A stretch of 6,560 bases of DNA from assembly GCA_002497685.1 (NCBI GenBank), contig DAEH01000016.1, positions 1-6,560 of the forward strand, written 5' to 3'. A model generated the notes under the pieces. That model did no database searches. It saw only the letters and a list, made by a program, of their open reading frames with translations, and was not told the DNA's origin. Position 1 is the stretch's first letter. Each line of letters begins with the position of its first letter. This document shows, piece after piece, positions 1 through 6,027 of this stretch. A program made the position numbers and the translations under genes. Origin of the DNA: Euryarchaeota archaeon UBA169. Its GTDB lineage: Archaea > Thermoplasmatota > Poseidoniia > MGIII > CG-Epi1.

Positions 1-1578
1 TTTAGTGAGATTGAAGTTTTCCGTAATCAGGAATTCTTCCTAAGTTCATATTTATTAGACGATCTAGGTAAACCTATGGTGGATGAGCATGTTAATGTTA
101 CATTCAATGGTAAAAAGTATCATTTAATTACAGATGTGAATGGGTTGGCTGAGCAAAATATAACTTTATCACCTAATAAAAAATTGGGTAATTATGTTGC
201 TAAATGGGATTATTTAGGTTCAGGCTATTATCTTCCAACTTCTTCAGAACAAGCAGTTATTGTTTTAGCATCTACAAATATTGAACTATTTTCAGATTCA
301 GAAGTTATTGTAGGTGAATCTTTCACATTTAATGGAACCTTAAGAGATGATATGGGTAACCCCCTAAGCGCTACTCTAAGTTTTTCATTTGGAGGTAAGG
401 TCATTGAAACAATTGAATCAGATTCTAGCGGTTATTTTGATAAGACTTACCTTGTTCCAGATGAAAGTATTGCAGGACCAAATACGATAATGGTAACTTA
501 CATACCAGATGAGTTCTACCTTTCTTCTACGTCAAGTTGGGTGTTAAAGGTATCTCATAATATTCGTATTGACTTGCCAGATTATACTTCTATGACAAAT
601 TCAACTGAAGTAATTTCAGGTTTTGTATTTGACAAGGCAAATCGTCCAGTTTCTAGTTTAGAAGTTAGATTGACTTTAGATTCAGGCTTTCCTCAGATTG
701 CTAAAACAAATACAGATGGTAAATTCCAAATTGATTTAGAGATTCCTTTTGGAACTTCTTTAGGTTATCATAATTTGACTGTAGAATCACTTGGAAATAA
801 TTACTATATTGGTAATAGTACAACTTCTAAATTGTTTGTTCAAGGACAGACATTCTTAACATTAGATATCCCAGCTTCACTAGAATACAAGCAAGATTTT
901 ACAGGTACAATTACTCTTCAAATGTACGATGGATCTTTTGTTTCAGGTGCTCCATTACTAATATCTTTTGAACCACTAGGGATGACTACAATGGTAGTTA
1001 CAGATTTTAATGGTACGGCAACATTCTCTTCTTACTACTCAGGTAATACAACAGTTCCTATGAATATTCTTGTGAATTATACAGGAAATGAAGAATATGT
1101 AGCTAGCAGTATTGAATCTACAATTATTTACAGAGCACCATCACAGCAATCTAATTACGCGATATGGGCAATTATAGGGGCTACTGTTGTAGCTTCCTCT
1201 GGTGTGTTACTTGGTTGGAAATGGTATAGAGAGCGTCATCTCAGAGAAATCCAAAGAATTTTAGAATCTACAGCTTTAGCACTAGAGGCAAATATGGATT
1301 ATAGAGATTCTATTGTATTTTCTTACAAGGAAATGTGTAAGGTTTTGCAAGGTCATGGTTATCTTAGGAAACATTTTGAAACAGTTAGAGAATTCCAAGA
1401 GGCATTACGCACAGCTCTATCTTTAGATCAAGATTCAGTTGCACGTTTGACTATTCTGTATGAAGAAGCTGATTATACTAAAAAGGAATTAGATGATGAT
1501 CAAAGGATTAATGCAGTATCCGCATTGAGAACTGTAGTTGAAAGTTTAGATTTGAACGATTCAATGTTAGAAAAATAG
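1..1578 (+). CDS. Membrane-anchored Ig-like repeat protein with C-terminal DUF4129-like domain (5' partial)
   Basis: The reading frame is open from base 1, and the 25 codons before the ATG at 76 continue the same beta-rich domain, so that ATG is internal and the true start lies upstream. 525 residues are visible. About four Ig-like/prealbumin-like repeats of 91-97 residues start near bases 1, 274, 559 and 850. Each has a D-x-x-G/N-x-P type turn, then a T/S-D-x-x-G turn, and ends in a Y/F-Y-x aromatic motif. Nine N-x-S/T sequons lie in this part, which fits an exported, glycosylated ectodomain. One TM helix spans about 1156-1218 and is followed by a basic stretch, so the C-terminus should be cytoplasmic. 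Residues about 434-520 resemble DUF4129: S-Y-K-E-M, then G-H-G-Y-L, T-V-R-E-F, and L-T-x-L-Y-E-E-A-D-Y. The next gene starts 1 nt after the stop. The MoxR/DUF58 context supports the DUF4129 call. The ectodomain ligand is unknown, and any signal peptide would lie outside the window. Confidence 0.85.
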   Translation, partial: FSEIEVFRNQEFFLSSYLLDDLGKPMVDEHVNVTFNGKKYHLITDVNGLAEQNITLSPNKKLGNYVAKWDYLGSGYYLPTSSEQAVIVLASTNIELFSDSEVIVGESFTFNGTLRDDMGNPLSATLSFSFGGKVIETIESDSSGYFDKTYLVPDESIAGPNTIMVTYIPDEFYLSSTSSWVLKVSHNIRIDLPDYTSMTNSTEVISGFVFDKANRPVSSLEVRLTLDSGFPQIAKTNTDGKFQIDLEIPFGTSLGYHNLTVESLGNNYYIGNSTTSKLFVQGQTFLTLDIPASLEYKQDFTGTITLQMYDGSFVSGAPLLISFEPLGMTTMVVTDFNGTATFSSYYSGNTTVPMNILVNYTGNEEYVASSIESTIIYRAPSQQSNYAIWAIIGATVVASSGVLLGWKWYRERHLREIQRILESTALALEANMDYRDSIVFSYKEMCKVLQGHGYLRKHFETVREFQEALRTALSLDQDSVARLTILYEEADYTKKELDDDQRINAVSALRTVVESLDLNDSMLEK

Positions 1579-1579
1579 T

Positions 1580-2884
1580 ATGGAGATTTCTAGCCGTTCA
1601 GGTATCATCATTCTTTTTGCTACAATCGCAGTTTGTACCTTAGTTTTATTTCCTTTATTACAATACGTAGCCGAGAGAGACCCTCAATTGTCTGCATATG
1701 ATGATGACTGGAATGACATTTCAAATTTCAGAGAGAACTTGGAAGACAATACTAATTCAAATTATACTGTCAGTGCAGTTTTATCTAATCCAGGAGTGCT
1801 TGATGAAATAGAAGATCCATCTTCTACTTTGTTTGTAATAGTAGGGACAGAATCACCTTATTCTTCACTTGAATTAGAAATTTTGGCAAAGTACATGGAG
1901 AAGGGAGGTAGCATATTGGTTTTCGGAGATTTTGATTATTCTAATACAATTGCTCAATTATTTGCAATTGAGTTTGTAAAACACAAACTATGGGATCAGA
2001 ATTATAGAGATAATCTCTCTTTAATTCCTACTACTGCAATAGTGGATGGAGAGTCATATAATATTCTTCTAAATGAACCCGTGGCAATCAGGGATTTAGG
2101 TTCTCAATATGTTAACCTTTGGAGTCAAGGCTTTGAATGGAATAAGAGGGTCTTCATTTCGACTTCTAAGAACTCTTGGATTGATTCAGATGATGATGGA
2201 TTGATAACTCCTGAAGATGAGGTTTCAGGTCCTCAGGGATTTACAGTTGGAATGAGGTGTGAGATGAAGTCAGCAGAAGGGAATCAACTTGGAACTGCAG
2301 TTTTCGTTTCAGATTCTAGTTTACCTATAAATATGATGTGGAATGAAGATAGAAATTCAGATTTTCTGCTGAACTTAGTTGAGTCTATGGTTGGATTTGA
2401 AGGAGATATTTTGTTTGATGAATCTAGACATACTCAAGAGTCTTTTGGAGCTAGTTTATTTCAAAGTGCTTTAGGTTTCTATTTTCTTCTAGCTGGAGAC
2501 ACTCTAATTATTCAGGTAATTAGGTTGAATGTTCTTGTTTTAGTTATAATTATGACAATGGGCTTATCCATGCGACAAGCTGAACCTAAGCGTTGGTATC
2601 ATATTTTTGACATTAGAAAACCCAGACCTCTTAGATCTTATGGGCATAGCCTTGACAAAGGCATTATGGCCCTTCAAGATGTTTTTCTCGAAAGACTGCG
2701 TCTTAAACATCAAATCTATGAATTTGATGATAAATCTAGAAATGATAGAATGAGTATGTTACCAGATATACTGAATCGTTATAATGTGGCCTTAGATGAA
2801 GACATTAAGAAGCTTCTGAGTAATCCACAAGAAATAAGGCCAGATATCCTCAGAAGTGTAGCTAAAAAATTGAGTACGTGGTAA
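1580..2884 (+). CDS. DUF4350/GldG-like membrane protein with EF-hand-like loop
   Basis: This 434-residue protein has a TM helix at about 8-29, an extracellular domain at about 30-305, a second TM at about 309-330 and a cytoplasmic tail of about 100 residues. The ectodomain resembles the glutamine-amidotransferase-like fold of DUF4350/GldG proteins. Its signs are the hydrophobic strand L-F-V-I-V-G (84-89), the helix ending in E-K-G-G-S-I-L-V-F-G-D (107-117), the later strand A-V-F-V-S-D-S-S (240-247), F-L-L-N-L-V (262-267) and D-I-L-F-D-E-S-R-H (276-284). No catalytic Cys-His pair is apparent, so it is probably a non-enzymatic binding or scaffold domain. Residues 202-213 form a full EF-hand-type loop (D-S-D-D-D-G-L-I-T-P-E-D), unexpected for this family. 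Two sequons (N61, N145) lie outside. The cytoplasmic tail is charged and helical. The ATG lies 1 nt after the preceding stop with no Shine-Dalgarno, consistent with translational coupling. DUF4350 is inferred from fold pattern and neighbours. Confidence 0.75.
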   Translation: MEISSRSGIIILFATIAVCTLVLFPLLQYVAERDPQLSAYDDDWNDISNFRENLEDNTNSNYTVSAVLSNPGVLDEIEDPSSTLFVIVGTESPYSSLELEILAKYMEKGGSILVFGDFDYSNTIAQLFAIEFVKHKLWDQNYRDNLSLIPTTAIVDGESYNILLNEPVAIRDLGSQYVNLWSQGFEWNKRVFISTSKNSWIDSDDDGLITPEDEVSGPQGFTVGMRCEMKSAEGNQLGTAVFVSDSSLPINMMWNEDRNSDFLLNLVESMVGFEGDILFDESRHTQESFGASLFQSALGFYFLLAGDTLIIQVIRLNVLVLVIIMTMGLSMRQAEPKRWYHIFDIRKPRPLRSYGHSLDKGIMALQDVFLERLRLKHQIYEFDDKSRNDRMSMLPDILNRYNVALDEDIKKLLSNPQEIRPDILRSVAKKLSTW

Positions 2885-2885
2885 A

Positions 2886-3887
2886 TTGAGTAGCGAAAAA
2901 GATGTCGAGCCAGCTTCCGGTCAATCTCTTGACCTGATTAAGAAAACTAATAAATCCGCAAAACAAATAGCTGATGAAGTTTCTAACGTAGTACTAGGTA
3001 AAGAGCAAACTATTGAAATGGTCATGGCAGGTATTTTAGCAAATGGTAATATTTTATTTGAGGATTTTCCAGGTTTGGCAAAAACGTTGATGTCCAACAC
3101 CTTAGCAGATGCTTTGGGTTGCGAATTTAAGAGAATACAATTTACTCCAGATTTACTCCCTGCAGATATAACTGGCTCTTATTTCTATGATCCTGAGAAA
3201 AATAAATTTAAATTCCGTAAGGGACCTATTTTTTGTAATATTCTTTTGGCTGATGAGATCAATAGAGCTCCACCAAAGACTCAAGCAGCTTTGCTAGAAG
3301 CAATGCAAGAGAAACAGATTACTATCGAGGGAACAACTCACAAGTTAGCTGCCCCTTTCATTGTTTTAGCCACTCAGAATCCTATTGAATATGAAGGAAC
3401 ATATCCTCTTCCAGAAGCTCAAATGGATCGTTTTCTGATTAAATTAAGTGTAGGATATCCAGATGAGGATGTCGAAACAGGTATCCTTGAGGGGCGTTCT
3501 AAGAGAAAGAAGGATTCATTTTCAGTTAAACCTAGAGCAACACCGGATACTGTAGTTGAAATGCACGATTCTATTGAAGAAGTATTTGTTAAGAAAGAAG
3601 TAATGAGATATATTGTAGACTTAGTTCAATCCACTCGCAGAGATCCTCGTGTTGCCGTTGGTTCGAGTCCTCGTGGTAGTCTTGGATTGTTTAAATTATC
3701 TAGAGCTTTAGCAGTTCTTTCAGGTAGAGATTATGTAGTTCCTGACGATGTTAAAAGAGCAGCTATTCCTGTGCTTGGTCACAGAATTATTCTTAAACCC
3801 GAGGCCCGTATTCGTGGTGTAAATGTAGAAGAAGTTATAGGTGAATTACTTATGACTGTCCAAGTTCCAGCTGTAACTGTGGAATAG
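2886..3887 (+). CDS. MoxR-family AAA+ ATPase (TTG start)
   Basis: This cytoplasmic AAA+ ATPase of the MoxR/RavA class has 333 residues, a normal family length. MoxR proteins are thought to act as chaperones that use ATP to activate or assemble partners, often DUF58 or VWA proteins encoded beside them. The Walker A region is D60-F-P-G-L-A-K66-T67, Walker B is L-L-A-D123-E124 followed by I-N-R-A-P-P-K-T-Q, sensor 1 is A-T-Q-N165, and the candidate arginine finger is R182 in M-D-R-F. The sensor 2 region is S-S-P-R263-G, leading into the helical lid and the P-D-D-V-K motif. The start is TTG at 2886, because a TGA at 2871 closes the frame upstream and the next ATG (codon 45) would remove the conserved V-L-G-K-E-Q helix. 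It begins 1 nt after the DUF4350 stop. The P-loop has Ala where the textbook motif has Gly before Lys, but Lys and Thr are intact, so ATPase activity is expected. Confidence 0.95.
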   Translation: MSSEKDVEPASGQSLDLIKKTNKSAKQIADEVSNVVLGKEQTIEMVMAGILANGNILFEDFPGLAKTLMSNTLADALGCEFKRIQFTPDLLPADITGSYFYDPEKNKFKFRKGPIFCNILLADEINRAPPKTQAALLEAMQEKQITIEGTTHKLAAPFIVLATQNPIEYEGTYPLPEAQMDRFLIKLSVGYPDEDVETGILEGRSKRKKDSFSVKPRATPDTVVEMHDSIEEVFVKKEVMRYIVDLVQSTRRDPRVAVGSSPRGSLGLFKLSRALAVLSGRDYVVPDDVKRAAIPVLGHRIILKPEARIRGVNVEEVIGELLMTVQVPAVTVE

Positions 3888-3891
3888 TGCG

Positions 3892-5139
3892 ATGTGGACA
3901 CGTAAGGCAATTGTTTACGTTGGTTTAGGCGTTATTCTTGTACTTTTTGCCCCGTTTATAAATAATCTTCAATTCTTCTTACTTGGAACTACGATATTAG
4001 CATTTGTAGCAGTTCATAGCCTTGTTAATACTAGGCCAATTGAGGTCAAAGTTACCCGAAGTTTTAATGATGATCAAGTCTTTGAGAATAGTAGTGTAAG
4101 TATAGATTTAGTGGTACAAAATAAAGGTCGTTCTGTAGGTTTCTTAGAAATATATGATAATTTACCTTCTGAGGTTGAAGTTCAATCTGGATTAAATCAT
4201 AGTGTTATTCGTTTAAGAAAGAGTGAGACTGTTGTTAATCAGTATGTACTTGATTGTAGGTTACGTGGGCAGTTTAGGCTAGGCAATCCGAGACTGAGAA
4301 TTTATAATCCTTCATTTTTGTTTTATTATGAATCTGAAATACAATCTAAGTCAAGTTTAGTTGTTTTACCTCAAATTGAGCAAATTGAAGGTGTTGACTT
4401 ATCCACTGAGTTCCCAAAGATGTATCAAGGAGCTATGCCAATAAGAAGAATTGGAACGAGTGGGGAATTTTATGGGATTCGAGAATATTTTCCAGGTGAT
4501 GATTTCAAGAACATAAATTGGAGAGTTTTCGGGCGTACCAGGAAATTAATGGTTAATCAATTCGAGAGAGAAGATATTTCAGATATTATGATTGTTTTGG
4601 ATGCTAGAGAGATTACAGGAACTGGTACAGTTTTACGTAATCCTTTGAATTATTCATGTAAAGCAGCAGCATCACTTGTAAATTTCTTTTTAAGAACACG
4701 TAACAGAGTAGGTCTAATTACGTACGGAGAGTCTGTAAATGTCATTTCTCCAGATACAGGTGAAAGGCATCTTTACAAGGTTTTGACTACATTGGCCGAA
4801 GTTAAGGCATCAGGGTCACTCGGATTGCATACAGTATTGGGAGATCTTCGTAATTTTACACCACGTTCTCCTGTAATGGTAATATCTACCTTAGAGAATG
4901 ATAAAACAAGTGCTACCGCTTTACGTGAAATTACAGCACGCGGATTTAAGCTGACAGTTATAGCTCCAGACACTTTAGATTACGATAGAGATTCTAGAAT
5001 CATCTCACCAACAGTATATTTTACAGCTTCAGCTTCTTTAGATAATAAGATTACAGAAGCACGCTCTTTGGGTGCTAGAGCTATGCGCTGGAATCCAGAT
5101 ACAGTGTTGTCGACATCCCTTTCAGAGGTGATACGCTAA
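3892..5139 (+). CDS. DUF58 domain membrane protein
   Basis: This 415-residue protein has two TM helices near the N-terminus (about 5-22 and 26-45) and a beta-rich domain at about 48-155 resembling a CARDB/DUF11-like fold (V-F-E-N-S-S-V-S-I-D-L-V-V-Q-N-K-G). The DUF58 core signature at 191-226 is G-E-F-Y-G-I-R-E-Y-F-P-G-D-D, then I-N-W-R-V-F-G-R and V-N-Q-F-E-R-E. A VWA-like domain follows, with strand I-M-I-V-L-D237 and a second strand R-V-G-L-I-T-Y-G. The classical MIDAS D-x-S-x-S is absent: D237 is followed by A-R-E. Both TM helices close to the N-terminus place the DUF58/VWA part in the cytoplasm, if the short loop between them is outside, where it could meet the MoxR ATPase encoded 4 nt upstream. 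In known MoxR-DUF58 pairs DUF58 is the likely partner or substrate. Its stop overlaps the next ATG by 1 nt (TAATG). Confidence 0.93.
   Translation: MWTRKAIVYVGLGVILVLFAPFINNLQFFLLGTTILAFVAVHSLVNTRPIEVKVTRSFNDDQVFENSSVSIDLVVQNKGRSVGFLEIYDNLPSEVEVQSGLNHSVIRLRKSETVVNQYVLDCRLRGQFRLGNPRLRIYNPSFLFYYESEIQSKSSLVVLPQIEQIEGVDLSTEFPKMYQGAMPIRRIGTSGEFYGIREYFPGDDFKNINWRVFGRTRKLMVNQFEREDISDIMIVLDAREITGTGTVLRNPLNYSCKAAASLVNFFLRTRNRVGLITYGESVNVISPDTGERHLYKVLTTLAEVKASGSLGLHTVLGDLRNFTPRSPVMVISTLENDKTSATALREITARGFKLTVIAPDTLDYDRDSRIISPTVYFTASASLDNKITEARSLGARAMRWNPDTVLSTSLSEVIR
5125..5132 (+). promoter_or_regulatory. Strong Shine-Dalgarno sequence for the last operon gene
   Basis: GAGGTGAT lies inside the end of the DUF58 gene, 6 nt before the ATG at 5139. 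It matches eight bases of the ideal complement (GGAGGTGATC) of a typical 16S rRNA 3' end. This fixes the ATG at 5139 as the start. None of the three preceding gene junctions has a comparable site, so this gene can probably be initiated independently of upstream translation. Confidence 0.8.
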
Positions 5140-5984
5140 TGAAAACAAGTAATACTTTGGCAATTATGCAATCCGTTGCAACGTTAGCGTTAATGTTAAG
5201 TTTGAGTTTTGCTTATTTGATTAATCCTCTTAATGACTCTTTATTCTTTAGTGCCCTAAATAGTTTCAGTAAGGGATTGTACGGCAGTAATGTAATTAAT
5301 GAACTAAATGCCTCAGTCATAGCAGGAATACTGATAGGGCTTCTTTTAGGAACAACGAATATCTTGTTATATTCTAGTAAAAAAGTGTATGATTATGTTT
5401 TAATCTTTATAGTTTCTTTCTTTGTATTAATTTTTGTTGGCTATATTCTTGGTGCAGAGTGGATACCTTACGAGATACTTCAACAGTTACTTTTTTGGGT
5501 AATAATAGGCCTTCCCGTATCTACAGGAATGGTTGGTATTTGGCAAAATAAAATAAATAATCAAGTAATATCTGCATTTCTCATATTATCGATGCCTCTT
5601 GGTTTATCAGGTAACACTAATGATCAAATATACCCAATTCTAGGATTTGTTTTTAGTTTTATGCTATATTTGGAGTTGAGTTATGGGCATGCAAGATATA
5701 GTAGATTAGCAAGAGTGATGTCTTATTCGAGAGAATATGAAGATGTTTTAGTTTGGTTCCTAACGACATTAATGATAACTTTAGCATTTACAATGATTCT
5801 GACATCGTTTGCCTTTTTATTTCATGATTTATTAGGAAGCTTGTTACCATATAGTTTTTCGAATTCCATAGAATATAATACAATATATGGTCAAGCATTG
5901 TCAGTTTTAGTCTTTTTTATGTTGTGGTCTGTAATTCAGATTCTCTTTTCAAGAGGGTATCTTGCAAGACAAGTTGAAGATTAA
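5139..5984 (+). CDS. Unrecognised polytopic membrane protein of the MoxR/DUF58 operon
   Basis: I do not recognise this 281-residue family. Hydrophobicity by eye gives about eight TM helices, near residues 6-28, 58-79, 83-105, 114-135, 142-157, 164-180, 203-228 and 250-270. The most distinctive part is the polar loop after helix 6, E179-L-S-Y-G-H-A-R-Y-S-R-L-A-R, rich in Arg and therefore probably cytoplasmic, followed by S-R-E-Y-E-D before helix 7. The C-terminus (R-G-Y-L-A-R-Q-V-E-D) should also be cytoplasmic. The ATG overlaps the stop of the DUF58 gene by one base and has its own strong ribosome binding site. In bacterial versions of the cassette the equivalent place is often held by SpoIIM-like (DUF95) or RDD membrane proteins. 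I see no clear motif of either, so homology is unproven. A role as membrane partner or target of the MoxR/DUF58 pair is inferred only from position. Confidence 0.85.
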   Translation: MKTSNTLAIMQSVATLALMLSLSFAYLINPLNDSLFFSALNSFSKGLYGSNVINELNASVIAGILIGLLLGTTNILLYSSKKVYDYVLIFIVSFFVLIFVGYILGAEWIPYEILQQLLFWVIIGLPVSTGMVGIWQNKINNQVISAFLILSMPLGLSGNTNDQIYPILGFVFSFMLYLELSYGHARYSRLARVMSYSREYEDVLVWFLTTLMITLAFTMILTSFAFLFHDLLGSLLPYSFSNSIEYNTIYGQALSVLVFFMLWSVIQILFSRGYLARQVED

Positions 5985-5994
5985 TTGGTAAGCA

Positions 5995-6007
5995 GAAACT
6001 TAAAAAC
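5995..6007 (+). promoter_or_regulatory. Archaeal BRE/TATA-box promoter of the transketolase gene
   Basis: The sequence GAAAC (5995-5999, BRE-like purine-rich element) is followed by TTAAAAAC (6000-6007, TATA-box-like). The box centre is about 24-25 bp before the ATG at 6028, which would place transcription start at or next to the start codon and give a leaderless mRNA. No Shine-Dalgarno precedes that ATG, in agreement. The box is AT-rich in an AT-rich genome, so chance is possible, but the spacing and the lack of any other gap support it. Confidence 0.6.
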
Positions 6008-6027
6008 AATACTTTAATCCCGAATAT

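Larger units (their letters stand above)
1..5984 (+). other. Probable operon: Ig-DUF4129, DUF4350, MoxR, DUF58, polytopic membrane protein
   Basis: Five same-strand genes are joined by gaps of 1, 1 and 4 nt and a 1-nt overlap, which leaves no room for internal promoters outside coding sequence. The gene set corresponds to the known MoxR-DUF58 cassette. The promoter is upstream of the window. The last gene ends 43 bp before the next, separately promoted gene. Confidence 0.85.

Noticed and set aside
76..78. ATG as start of the first gene
   Set aside because: The frame is open back to base 1, and the upstream codons complete the first Ig-like repeat.
274..1140. DNA-level tandem repeats under the Ig-like domains
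   Set aside because: The repeats are seen only as similar turn motifs at protein level; the nucleotide sequences are too diverged to call a DNA repeat.
1820..1940. Active glutamine amidotransferase site in the DUF4350-like protein
   Set aside because: The fold pattern fits, but no nucleophilic Cys in a G-x-C-x-G type elbow is present, so no enzymatic role is claimed.
4773..4973. 66-codon minus-strand open frame
   Set aside because: It lies wholly inside the VWA-like part of the DUF58 gene, has no recognisable domain, and has no ribosome binding site or gap around it; it is a shadow frame.
5985..6020. Terminator after the operon
   Set aside because: There is no stable inverted repeat and no T-run of five or more on the plus strand, so a terminator cannot be supported.
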